Shown: positions 17,589 through 25,466 of the stretch, one piece after another
How positions within the stretch are numbered: position 1 is the first letter of the stretch
Layout: the number at the start of each line of letters is the position of its first letter
NCBI RefSeq assembly: GCF_000576425.1
Contig: NZ_KK070003.1
Location: 1 to 64,000, forward strand
Direction: 5' to 3'
Origin: Brachybacterium phenoliresistens
Lineage (GTDB): Bacteria > Actinomycetota > Actinomycetes > Actinomycetales > Dermabacteraceae
Length of the DNA: 64,000 nt
Position numbers and translations under genes: made by a program
The notes under the pieces: model-generated
What the model was told of the DNA's origin: nothing
The model's input: the letters and a program-made list of their open reading frames with translations, nothing else
Databases searched by the model: none

Positions 17589-18815
17589 ATGGAGCTGACG
17601 CTTCTCGACGAGGACGGGACCCTCCGCCAGGTGCCGATGGGGGAGGCCGCCGCCTTCTCCAAGCCCACCGCCCCGCTGCGCTCCCGGGTGGTCTACGCCG
17701 CCGCGCACGTGGCCCCGAAGGTCCACGCCGACAACACGCCCGGCGCCCCCGCGGACATCGACTGGGACGCGACCCTCGCCTTCCGCCGCACCGTCTGGTC
17801 CTGGGGGCTCGGCGTGGCCGATGCCATGGACACCGCCCAGCGCAACATGGGGCTGGATGCCGCGGCCACCCGCGAGCTCATCTCCCGCAGCGCCGAGGCC
17901 GCCCGCGAGGCCCTCGCCGATCCGGCGATCGCCGCGGTGTTCCCCGAGGGCGCGCAGGTCGGCGACCTGGTCGCCGCCGGGGTGTCCACCGACCATCGGC
18001 CCGAGGCCGAGCTGACCCTGGACGAGATCGTCGCCGCCTACCGCGAGCAGCTCGCGGCCACCGAGGCCACCGGGGCGACGGCCGTGCTCATGGCGAGCCG
18101 CCATCTGGCCCGCGCCGCGGGCTCGGCGCAGGACTACGAGGACGTCTACCGCCAGGTGCTCGAGAGCGCCACCGCCCCGGTGGTGCTGCACTGGCTGGGC
18201 ACCGCCTTCGACCCGAACCTCGAGGGCTACTTCGGCTCGACCGACACCGCCGAGGCCAGCGGGACCCTGCTGCGGATCATCGGCCGGGACCCCGCGAAGG
18301 TCCGCGGCGTGAAGATGAGCCTGCTGGACGACGCCGCGGAGATCGCCGTGCGCGAGCAGCTGCCCGAGGGCGTGCTCATGCTTACCGGCGACGACTTCCA
18401 CTTCTCCCACCTCATCACCGGCTCCCACGGCGGGTACTCCCACGCGCTGCTGGGCGCCTTCGCGGCGACCACGCCGGCGGCCTCGGCCGCCATCCAGGCG
18501 CTGGACGCGGGCGACGAGGCCGGATGCCGGCGCATCCTCGACGATGCCGAGAAGCTCGCCGTGCACGTGTTCTCCGCCCCGACGTACCACTACAAGGCCG
18601 GCGTCGCCTTCCTGGCCTGGCTGAACGGCCACCAGCAGGCCTACCAGATGGTGGGCGGCCTGCACGCCGCCCGCAGCCTGCCGCACCTGTCCCGCATCGT
18701 CGAGCTCGCCGCGCAGACCGGCAACCTCGAGGATCCGGCGCTGGCCGCCGAGCGCTGGCACTCCCTGCTGCGCGGGAACGGCTACGACGTCCCGGCCGAG
18801 GGGAGCGTCCGATGA
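17589..18815 (+). CDS. DUF993 family protein, dihydrodipicolinate-synthase-like aldolase
   Basis: A 408-residue TIM-barrel protein of the DUF993 family, related to DHDPS/NAL class I aldolases. KVRGVKMSLL places Lys242 where DHDPS enzymes form the Schiff base, and GDDFHFSHLITGSHGGYSH matches the glycine-rich loop after it. The DHDPS Tyr site appears changed (VVLHWLG rather than LYN). I infer a retro-aldol cleavage or condensation of a keto acid or keto sugar; no DUF993 function is known to me. It is flanked by a dehydrogenase and an isomerase in one operon, which suggests oxidation, isomerisation and then C-C cleavage of a sugar. Confidence 0.88.
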   Translation: MELTLLDEDGTLRQVPMGEAAAFSKPTAPLRSRVVYAAAHVAPKVHADNTPGAPADIDWDATLAFRRTVWSWGLGVADAMDTAQRNMGLDAAATRELISRSAEAAREALADPAIAAVFPEGAQVGDLVAAGVSTDHRPEAELTLDEIVAAYREQLAATEATGATAVLMASRHLARAAGSAQDYEDVYRQVLESATAPVVLHWLGTAFDPNLEGYFGSTDTAEASGTLLRIIGRDPAKVRGVKMSLLDDAAEIAVREQLPEGVLMLTGDDFHFSHLITGSHGGYSHALLGAFAATTPAASAAIQALDAGDEAGCRRILDDAEKLAVHVFSAPTYHYKAGVAFLAWLNGHQQAYQMVGGLHAARSLPHLSRIVELAAQTGNLEDPALAAERWHSLLRGNGYDVPAEGSVR

Positions 18816-19648
18816 CCGGCTCGCGCCTCTCGATCAACCGCTGGACCTGCCGCACCACGCTCGTCGAGGAGTTCCTGCGCAGCGCCGTCGCCGGCGGCGT
18901 CGAGTCCGTGGGCCTGTGGCGCGAGGACGTCGAGAAGCTCGGCACGCAGGCGCTGCGGCGCCGCACCGACGAGCTGGGCCTGCGGGTCAGCTCCCTGTGC
19001 CGCGGCGGCTTCCTCACGGCCTCGGCCGATGCGGACCGCACCGCCGCCCTGGACGACAACCGCCGGGCCATCGACGAGGCCGCGGCGCTCGGCGCCCCGA
19101 CCCTCGTGCTGGTGGCCGGAGGCGTCGACCGCGCCGACAAGGACATCGCCGGCGCCCGCGAGCGGGTCGCCGAGGGCGTCGCCGCGATCGCCCCGCACGC
19201 CGAGCAGGCCGGGGTGACCCTGTCCCTCGAGCCCCTGCACCCGATGTTCGCCGCCGACCGCGCGGTGGTCTCCACCATCGACCAGGCGCTGGACATCGCC
19301 GAGGCCTCCGGCAGCCCGGCCGCCGGGGTCGTCGTGGACACCTACCACGTGTGGTGGGACCCGTACCTGCCCCGCGCCATCGAGCGGGCCGCGAGCGCGG
19401 GGCGGCTGTTCGCCTACCAGGTCTGCGACTGGAACCTGCCTCTCGCGGCGGAGCCGCTGTTCTCCCGCGGGTACATGGGCGACGGCTACATCGACTTCCC
19501 GGCCATCACCCGCATGGTCGCCGCCACCGGGTACACCGGGGACGTCGAGGTCGAGATCTTCAACGAGGACGTCTGGGCCGATCCGGTCCATGTCGCGGTG
19601 CGCACCATCCGCACCCGCTACGAGGAGCTCGTCGCCCCGCACCTGTGA
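18812..19648 (+). CDS. Sugar phosphate isomerase/epimerase family TIM-barrel protein
   Basis: A 278-residue AP_endonuc_2-fold protein. Metal-site residues expected for the fold are visible: SLEPLHPMF (Glu), VVDTYHVWWDP (Asp, His) and VEVEIFNEDVW (Glu) near the end. It overlaps the DUF993 gene by ATGA at 18812 and is the last gene of this operon; only 4 bp separate it from the convergent GntR gene. It is one of three such isomerase-like genes in the window. It probably acts on the keto sugar made by the dehydrogenase. Confidence 0.9.
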   Translation: MTGSRLSINRWTCRTTLVEEFLRSAVAGGVESVGLWREDVEKLGTQALRRRTDELGLRVSSLCRGGFLTASADADRTAALDDNRRAIDEAAALGAPTLVLVAGGVDRADKDIAGARERVAEGVAAIAPHAEQAGVTLSLEPLHPMFAADRAVVSTIDQALDIAEASGSPAAGVVVDTYHVWWDPYLPRAIERAASAGRLFAYQVCDWNLPLAAEPLFSRGYMGDGYIDFPAITRMVAATGYTGDVEVEIFNEDVWADPVHVAVRTIRTRYEELVAPHL

Positions 19649-19652
19649 TCCG

Positions 19653-20099
19653 TCACGGCCCGGACCCGGGGTGGCGAGCACGCGAGGGCGGCCGGATCTC
19701 GGGCGGCTCGTAGCGGCTGCGGTCCGGGCCGCTGCGAGGATCCCGGTCCGGCCAGACCGCACGCAGGATGCGCGTCGCCTCCTCGATGCTGAGCCCCTCG
19801 TCGGTGGCGGTCCGGGCCAGGGCCTGCGCGCTCTGCAGCACGGCGGCCGATGTGCTGCCGGCATCCTCGCTCACCCGGGTCCCGCCGCCGATCCTCGTGG
19901 TCAGCAGGCCTTCCTGCTCGAGGGATCGGTAGGCCTTGGCGACTGTGCCCGGCGCGACGGCGAGGTCCTTGGCGAGCTGGCGCACCGACGGGAGCGGCTC
20001 GCCCGGCGCCAGCTGGCCGCTCCCGATCAGACCGCTGATCTGGTCGTGGATCTGGGAGACCGGGGAGGAGCCTCCGCCCAGCGTGATGCGCGGGGTCAT
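19653..20099 (-). CDS. GntR family regulator, YtrA subfamily
   Basis: A 148-residue repressor. The winged helix-turn-helix (about residues 12-75) has the GntR pattern PLPSVRQLAKDLAVAPGTV. The short C-terminal part without a large effector domain is typical of YtrA-type proteins, which usually control membrane transport genes and themselves. It is the second gene of a minus-strand pair: its ATG at 20099 overlaps the stop of the membrane-protein gene by 4 bp. Two operator-like palindromes before that first gene (21065-21109) fit autoregulation. Confidence 0.9.
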   Translation of the reverse strand: MTPRITLGGGSSPVSQIHDQISGLIGSGQLAPGEPLPSVRQLAKDLAVAPGTVAKAYRSLEQEGLLTTRIGGGTRVSEDAGSTSAAVLQSAQALARTATDEGLSIEEATRILRAVWPDRDPRSGPDRSRYEPPEIRPPSRARHPGSGP

Positions 20100-21052
20100 G
20101 CGGCACCCGTGGCGTGCCCCCGTGCCTCGAGCCGCGGAGACACCAGGCAGGCCAGCAGGACGATCCCCCAGATTGCCCATCCGGAGACGGCGGCACCCGT
20201 GCTCAGCACCCCCAGCGGCTCCTCGAGCGCGCTGAAGGACGCTCCGCCCCGGAAGAACTGGTCGCCGCTGTGGGCGGTGCCGCGGATCGCCGCGGTCCCG
20301 GAGAGCGAGGCCAGGACCTTCGAGAGATGGAGGAGCAGGGCGCCGGCGGCGACGGCGAGGACGGTGTGGCTGCGCTGGCGTCGTGCGGACGCATCGCGGA
20401 CCGGATCCGATCCCCAGGGCGGTCGGGAGATCCGCCAGATCGCCGCCGCGGCGAGAGCGATCAGCACGGAGATGAGGATGAGCGCCGGCACCGAGGCATA
20501 CCAGCCGTAGATGGTGGTGCCGATCGCGGCCGATCCCATGTCGACCACATACATCGCCCAGCGTCCCTGCTCGTCCTGGGACGATGCGAGCCCGGCCGCG
20601 ACGGCGAGTCCGGCGGCGGCCGCGACGAGCACGAGCACGACCGCCGGCCAGGGGTGGGCGACGAACGCGGACGGCGTGCGACGTGAGAGTGCCGCGCTCC
20701 CGCCGCTGGTCGATCCGCTGCCGCCGGCGGGCAGAGCGATCACGGCGACGGCGAGGACTCCGGCGACCAGGGGGACGAGGATTCCCACCCGCTGGGCGGC
20801 CGCCGCATCCGAGAACCCCAGGGGCTCCGGCAGGTCGATGCCGAGCAGCGGGAGCAGCGGGAGCGATGCCCCGGCCAGGGTGACGAGGAGGGCGAGACCC
20901 GCTCCGGCAACGATCCATCGCCGGATCCGGGGGCGGATCGCCATCACCGGCCATCGGGTCCTCGGGACGAGCACGAGGACGACGGCGAGGGCCAGTCCCA
21001 CCAGGGCCGGTCTGGCAGCGGCGGCCACGGAGACGAGGAGCAAGGTGGACAC
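20096..21052 (-). CDS. Multi-span membrane protein co-transcribed with YtrA-type regulator
   Basis: A 318-residue protein with about seven hydrophobic segments and no recognised family. GTG at 21052 was chosen because GGAGG lies 5 nt upstream and the first span begins right after; in-frame codons upstream run through the operator palindromes. YtrA-regulated operons usually encode ABC or other envelope-stress membrane proteins, but here no ATPase accompanies it. There is a loop with SSQDEQGRWAMYVVDMG mid-protein. Function unknown; expression is probably repressed by the downstream GntR protein. Confidence 0.75.
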   Translation of the reverse strand: MSTLLLVSVAAAARPALVGLALAVVLVLVPRTRWPVMAIRPRIRRWIVAGAGLALLVTLAGASLPLLPLLGIDLPEPLGFSDAAAAQRVGILVPLVAGVLAVAVIALPAGGSGSTSGGSAALSRRTPSAFVAHPWPAVVLVLVAAAAGLAVAAGLASSQDEQGRWAMYVVDMGSAAIGTTIYGWYASVPALILISVLIALAAAAIWRISRPPWGSDPVRDASARRQRSHTVLAVAAGALLLHLSKVLASLSGTAAIRGTAHSGDQFFRGGASFSALEEPLGVLSTGAAVSGWAIWGIVLLACLVSPRLEARGHATGAA

Positions 21053-21064
21053 GACGACCTCCGA

Positions 21065-21109
21065 GTGTGTCGCGACGGTGACACACTGTGTATCACGATG
21101 GTGATACAC
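21065..21109. promoter_or_regulatory. Tandem YtrA-type operators controlling the membrane-protein/GntR operon
   Basis: GTGTATCAC (21088-21096) and GTGATACAC (21101-21109) are perfect 9-bp inverted arms around gatg. Next to it a second site, GTGTGTC (21065-21071) and GACACAC (21080-21086), has the same design, with centres 22-23 bp apart, about two helical turns. GTGTA...TACAC-type palindromes are known targets of the YtrA subfamily. The nearer site lies 13 bp before the GTG start of the minus-strand membrane-protein gene. Confidence 0.8.
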
Positions 21110-21266
21110 CTGTCGAGGTCATCCGCGACCCGCCGCTCGCTGCTCGGCTCTCGGATCCGGCGTCTGTGGGCCGGATCGGCCGGGAAGCGCTCAGCAGCCG
21201 GATATCACCGGGGGCGGGCGGGTGCGCGCAGACGTCCGTGCGCCCCGAGCCCCGGGGAGGCGCGGG

Positions 21267-22394
21267 TCAGAGCGCGGTCGAGTCGCGCAGCAGGACGTCG
21301 CCGCGCATGCGCAGGTCCATGACCTCGGCGTTCCCGGCCGGCCCGCCGGCGGCATCGGCCGCGCCCGCCTCCGCGTCCTCGCCCGCGTCGTCCGGCCCGG
21401 CGTCCGCCGCGCCGGCGGGGGCGGGGCGGTGCGGGAGGATCCAGGCGCTGACCTGCTCGGCCATCTCCTCGAGGGGGAGGGCGACGGTGGTGAGCACCGG
21501 GTAGGAGTCGTTGGCCGCGGGCACGCCGCCGAAGCCGGCGACGGCGACCTGGCCGGGGATGTCCACGCCGCGGCGACGCAGCTCGCCGAGCACGCCCAGG
21601 GCCATGACGTCGGCCGGGGCGAACACGCACAGGGGCAGGCCGTCGCCGGCATCGGGCCCCAGGGAGTCGAGGTGGTCGGCGACCTGGGCGGCGAAGGCGT
21701 GCCCGCCCGCGCGGTCCAGGCCCGCCGTGCCGTACAGCTCGACCTCGATGCCGGCCTCGGCGAGGCCGGCGAGGAAGCCGCCGGTGCGGTGCGCGGCGGT
21801 GGGGATGCCGGTGATGCCCTGCGGCACGGCGAAGCGGCGGTGCCCGGCGACGACCAGGGCGGTGGCCAGCTCGTGGGCCGTCGCCGCGTCCTCGGTGACG
21901 ATGGTGCGCCCCACGCCGGGCGCCTGCCCGACGCACACCACGAGCCCGCCGTGGGAGTCGAAGCCCTGCAGCAGCTGGAGGATCGAGGAGTCCGAGGCCG
22001 CGCCGTAGCGGTGGGAGCCGATGAGGACCAGGGCGTCTACGCGCTGGGCGATGAGCGAGCGGATGGCGCGGATCTCGGTGTCCGGGTCGCGGTCGGTCTG
22101 GGTGAGCAGCACCTGGCTGTCGGAGGCGAAGACCCGCTGCTGGATGGCGCGCGCGAGGGCGGCGAAGTACGGATCGGCGATGTCGTGGACCACCAGGCCG
22201 ATCAGCCCCGATCGCGACCGGGCGAGCGCCTGCGCCTGGGCGTTGGTGACGTAGCCCAGCTCGTCGGCGGAGGCGCGGACCTTCTCGGCGACCTCCTTGC
22301 CCGGCGTGCGCGCGGAGCCGTTGAGCACGCGGGAGGCGGTCGCGAGGGACACGCCCGCGTGCTGGGCGACGTCGGAGAGGCGTACGGCCGGCAT
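21267..22394 (-). CDS. LacI family transcriptional regulator
   Basis: A 375-residue repressor. The N-terminal LacI HTH is VRLSDVAQHAGVSLATASRVLNG (residues about 4-26), followed by the periplasmic-binding-protein-like effector core from about 60. Near the C-terminus an Ala/Asp/Gly/Glu-rich insert (about 330-355) breaks the usual fold and is probably a disordered loop. ATG at 22394 has GGGAGA upstream; an earlier ATG at 22418 would only lengthen the N-terminus. It is third on the minus strand after GH3 and isomerase genes and may be co-transcribed with them. Likely targets are the sites at 371, 16338 and 23293. Confidence 0.93.
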   Translation of the reverse strand: MPAVRLSDVAQHAGVSLATASRVLNGSARTPGKEVAEKVRASADELGYVTNAQAQALARSRSGLIGLVVHDIADPYFAALARAIQQRVFASDSQVLLTQTDRDPDTEIRAIRSLIAQRVDALVLIGSHRYGAASDSSILQLLQGFDSHGGLVVCVGQAPGVGRTIVTEDAATAHELATALVVAGHRRFAVPQGITGIPTAAHRTGGFLAGLAEAGIEVELYGTAGLDRAGGHAFAAQVADHLDSLGPDAGDGLPLCVFAPADVMALGVLGELRRRGVDIPGQVAVAGFGGVPAANDSYPVLTTVALPLEEMAEQVSAWILPHRPAPAGAADAGPDDAGEDAEAGAADAAGGPAGNAEVMDLRMRGDVLLRDSTAL

Positions 22395-22509
22395 GGTGTT
22401 CTCCCGGTCTGTCGGCAAGCGGTGTCCAGAGGGATCAGCATACGTCCGCCCGCCGGTGGGCGAGCGGCATCCGGTGATGTCGGACGAGGGTCCCGAGGTC
22501 CGGGGCGGC

Positions 22510-23274
22510 TCAGCGTCCCAGCCAGGTGCGCAGGGTCTCGGCCTCCTGCGCCAGCAGGGCGGGATCGTCGCCCGGGACGAACTCGAGCAGGGCGTCGTGG
22601 TCGCGCCCGCTGGCCTCGACCATCGCCAGCGCCTGCGTCCACAGTCCGGCCCGCGCCTCGAGGGGGAGGCGCTCCGAGCCCGGCCACCAGGAGAAGACGT
22701 GGATCGTGCTGACCTGGTCGCGCACGCGCAGCAGGGTCTCCAGGGCCGCCTCGTCGGGCATGTCCTGATGCGGCTGCCAGTAGGTCCACACGGCCTCGTG
22801 GCCGATCTCCGTGAGCAGGCTCAGCGTGGAGCCGATCTCGTCGGTGAGCGTGCCACCGTGGAACTCGAGGCCCAGGTCGATGCCCCGGGAGGCGGCGGCG
22901 TCGGCGGTGGTGCGGATGCGCTCGACGATCCGGGCGCGATCCGCGGCCGATGTCTCCGCGGAGCCGGCGTCGCCGGCCCAGACCCGCACCCGAGGGGCGC
23001 CGAGCGCCTCGGCCGAGCGCAGCACGGCCTCCGCCTGCGCGGCGACCTCGGCGTCCGAGCCGACGAACCGCAGGTAGGAGCCGTACGAGGCGACCTCGAG
23101 CCCTGCCTCGCGCGTGAGCTGCAGAGCCCGGCGCGCGGCGAGGACGTCGCCGGCGGGGACGTGCACGTCCCCGCCCCATTCGATGCATGCGAGGCCGGCC
23201 GCGGCAGCGCGGCGCACCACGGTCGCGGGATCGAGGTCCCGGAAGGTGACCGAGCACAGGCCTGGGCGGATCAT
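22510..23274 (-). CDS. Sugar phosphate isomerase/epimerase family TIM-barrel protein
   Basis: A 254-residue AP_endonuc_2-fold protein. It begins MIRPGLCSVTFRDLDPATVV and carries LGLEFHGGTLTDE (Glu), HQDMPDE, STIHVFSW (His) and ALLEFVPGDDP (Glu), the expected metal-site strand ends. ATG at 23274 has AGGAGG just upstream. It lies 80 bp downstream of the GH3 gene on the same strand, with a LacI-like site in that gap, and 115 bp before the LacI gene. It may process the aglycone or sugar released by the GH3 enzyme. Confidence 0.88.
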   Translation of the reverse strand: MIRPGLCSVTFRDLDPATVVRRAAAAGLACIEWGGDVHVPAGDVLAARRALQLTREAGLEVASYGSYLRFVGSDAEVAAQAEAVLRSAEALGAPRVRVWAGDAGSAETSAADRARIVERIRTTADAAASRGIDLGLEFHGGTLTDEIGSTLSLLTEIGHEAVWTYWQPHQDMPDEAALETLLRVRDQVSTIHVFSWWPGSERLPLEARAGLWTQALAMVEASGRDHDALLEFVPGDDPALLAQEAETLRTWLGR

Positions 23275-23292
23275 GGGGGCTCCTCCTGCGAT

Positions 23293-23306
23293 GGAATGCG
23301 TTTTCT
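23293..23306. promoter_or_regulatory. LacI-like operator before the isomerase gene
   Basis: GGAATGCGTTTTCT is an imperfect palindrome around a central CG, similar in design to the sites at 371-384 and 16338-16351. It lies 19 bp before the ATG of the minus-strand isomerase gene, in the 80-bp gap after the GH3 gene. The match is weaker than the other two. Confidence 0.45.
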
Positions 23307-23354
23307 CATCGTACGCGGGAGGAGCCCCGTTCGAGCAGGGGCGCGACGCGCCGG

Positions 23355-25310
23355 TCAGGACGCGGCGGAGTGCCCGGCCGGGAAGGTCGGGTCCGCCGTG
23401 CCGCCGGGCACGTCGGTGAGGGAGGCGCGTACGGCCTCCATCGAGGACGGGATCTCGAAGGGCAGCCGGCCGCGCGGCGGGACCGCCCCGGTGAGCGCGT
23501 CCACCAGCGCCTCGTCGCTGCTGCCGTAGCTGGCCACGAGCACCGTCGCGATCTCGGTGAGCGGGGCGAGGATCGCCGGGCGCAGCAGGGTCGCGTCGAC
23601 GACCAGGGGCGCCTGCTCGGCGATCAGGCGCAGCCGGGCGAGCAGCCCCGGCCGGTACTCGAGGCTGCCCTGGTGGAAGAACGGCTCGAGGAAGAGGTCC
23701 GCGCGCGGGTCGAAGGGCTCCTCGAGCCGCACGATCGCGACATCGGCCTCCTCCGGCGTCGCCACCACGGTGCCCAGCCGCGCGGCGGCCGCCTCGCCGA
23801 GCCCCCAGGCGAAGACCTTCCGGTCGGTGCCGGTCAGGGGCAGGTGCAGGGACGGGTGCGCCGGCACGGGCTCCGCGTCCGGACCGGGCTCCGCGTCCGG
23901 ACCGGGATCCGGGTCCGGACCGGGCTCCGCCCCGGCCGGGCCGGACGCGCCGCGGCGGCCGTCCACGAGGATCGTCGTCGAGGCGGCCTGGGCGCGGCGG
24001 CCCGCGGCGACGAGCTCGGCGGCGCCGACGATCTCCTCGGCGGCGTCCTCGTCCACGAAGGGGTTCTCGAACAGTCCCAGCTGGAACTTGACCCGCAGCA
24101 GGCGGCGCACGGAGGCGTCGATCCGCGCCTCCTCCAGCCGGCCCTCGCGCACCAGCGCGACCAGGACTTCCGGGCACTGCTCCCCGCCGAACTGGTCCAC
24201 GCCCGCCTCGAGGGCTCTGATCATCCGGCCGGCCAGATCCAGGTGCTCGACGCCCCAGGCGCGGGCCGGCAGCGGCAGGCCCATCACCACGGTGTCGGTG
24301 AGCAGGCCCCAGTCGGTGCAGATGACGCCGTCGTAGCCGAGCTCCTCGCGCAGGATGCCGGTGAGGACCTGGCGGTTGAAGCCGAAGCCCACCTCCTCGA
24401 TGGACTCGCCGCCGCGCTCGAGGCCCACCGGCATGCCGTAGTAGGGCATGAGCGCGCTGACCCCGCGGGCGATCGCGGCGCGGAAGGGCTCGAGGTGCTC
24501 CTCGAAGCGGCCCCCGGGGTAGACCTGCTCGCGGCCGTAGGGGAAGTGGGGGTCCTCGCCGTCCTTCTGCGGGCCGCCGCCGGGGAAGTGCTTGGCCATG
24601 CAGGCCACCGAGTCCGGGCCCAGGTCGCCGGTGATCTGGAAGCCGTCGAGGTAGGCCTCGGCCATGCGGCTGACGCGCTGCGCATCGGGCCCGAAGGTGT
24701 GGAACTGGCGACCCCAGCGCGGCTCGGTGGCCAGGTCGATCTGCGGGTGCAGCGCCGCACGGATCCCCACGGCCCGGTACTCGCGGCGCGCGGCATCGGC
24801 GAACTCCCGCACGATCTCGGGATCGCCGAGCGCGCCCAGGCCCAGCGGCTCCGGCCAGGCGGACATGGCGCCCGCCGCGAAGGCCGCCCCCTCGTTCTCG
24901 ATCGAGGAGTGGCGCGGGTCGGTGCTGATGGTGACGGGGATCGAGTGCGGTCCCTCGGCCGCGAGCTCCTGCACGCGGTTGGCCCAGCGGGCCGCGAGCC
25001 GGGCGCCGGGCGGGAGGGCGTGGACGTTCACGTGCGTGATGCCCTGGTCCAGGACCATGCCCCGGGTGCTCATGGAGCGGGCGCGGCCGGTGCCCTCGAC
25101 GACCTCGCCGTCGGGGGAGGTCTCGATGATGGTGTGGAAGAGCAGCCCGGCCTTCTCCTCCAGCGTGAGGCGGGCGGTGAGGTCCTCGGCGCGCTCGTCG
25201 GCGCTGCGTCGCGGGTCCTCGAACGGCGCCATCACCCCGTCGTGGTCCAGGTCGCGGAAGGCGGTGCCGTCCTCGGCGATGAGCAGGGCGGGGACGGGGC
25301 TGGGGCTCAT
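23355..25310 (-). CDS. Glycoside hydrolase family 3 protein (beta-glucosidase-like)
   Basis: A 651-residue GH3 enzyme without signal peptide, so intracellular. The TIM-barrel domain has ACMAKHFPGGGPQ (the KHFPG-type motif) and YDGVICTDWG with the catalytic nucleophile Asp333. The C-terminal alpha/beta sandwich domain continues to about 640 and ends in a short tail. A Pro/Asp/Glu-rich loop near residues 464-482 arises from an 18-bp repeat. ATG at 25310 has GGAGGAG upstream. It probably hydrolyses imported beta-linked glucosides, xylosides or N-acetylglucosaminides; which one cannot be decided. Its upstream palindrome at 25414-25426 suggests specific regulation. Confidence 0.92.
   Translation of the reverse strand: MSPSPVPALLIAEDGTAFRDLDHDGVMAPFEDPRRSADERAEDLTARLTLEEKAGLLFHTIIETSPDGEVVEGTGRARSMSTRGMVLDQGITHVNVHALPPGARLAARWANRVQELAAEGPHSIPVTISTDPRHSSIENEGAAFAAGAMSAWPEPLGLGALGDPEIVREFADAARREYRAVGIRAALHPQIDLATEPRWGRQFHTFGPDAQRVSRMAEAYLDGFQITGDLGPDSVACMAKHFPGGGPQKDGEDPHFPYGREQVYPGGRFEEHLEPFRAAIARGVSALMPYYGMPVGLERGGESIEEVGFGFNRQVLTGILREELGYDGVICTDWGLLTDTVVMGLPLPARAWGVEHLDLAGRMIRALEAGVDQFGGEQCPEVLVALVREGRLEEARIDASVRRLLRVKFQLGLFENPFVDEDAAEEIVGAAELVAAGRRAQAASTTILVDGRRGASGPAGAEPGPDPDPGPDAEPGPDAEPVPAHPSLHLPLTGTDRKVFAWGLGEAAAARLGTVVATPEEADVAIVRLEEPFDPRADLFLEPFFHQGSLEYRPGLLARLRLIAEQAPLVVDATLLRPAILAPLTEIATVLVASYGSSDEALVDALTGAVPPRGRLPFEIPSSMEAVRASLTDVPGGTADPTFPAGHSAAS
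23868..23921. repeat. Three 18-bp tandem units inside the GH3 gene
   Basis: The unit gggctccgcgtccggacc occurs at 23868-23885 and 23886-23903, with a variant at 23904-23921. On the minus strand it encodes a Gly-Pro-Asp-Ala/Pro-Glu/Asp-Pro loop. It preserves the frame and lies between conserved parts of the protein, so it is probably a slippage-expanded surface loop. Confidence 0.9.
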
Positions 25311-25413
25311 GCGGACTCCTCCGGGACGGGACGGATCGGCCGCCGATGCGGCCGGGCTCGGCCAGGGTAGCTCCGCCCGGGACGGTGCGGAGGTGCTTTC
25401 GCCGATAAAACCC

Positions 25414-25426
25414 ACCGTAGTACGGT
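25414..25426. promoter_or_regulatory. Palindromic operator upstream of the GH3 gene
   Basis: ACCGTA (25414-25419) and TACGGT (25421-25426) are perfect arms around one G, flanked by AAAACCC and TTTTC. It lies about 105 bp before the GH3 start in an AT-enriched patch that likely contains the minus-strand promoter, with ttttat as a possible -10. The binding regulator is unknown. Confidence 0.5.
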
Positions 25427-25466
25427 TTTCGTTCGAGGGCGGCCCGCCGGCCACCGGCGGGGCGTC

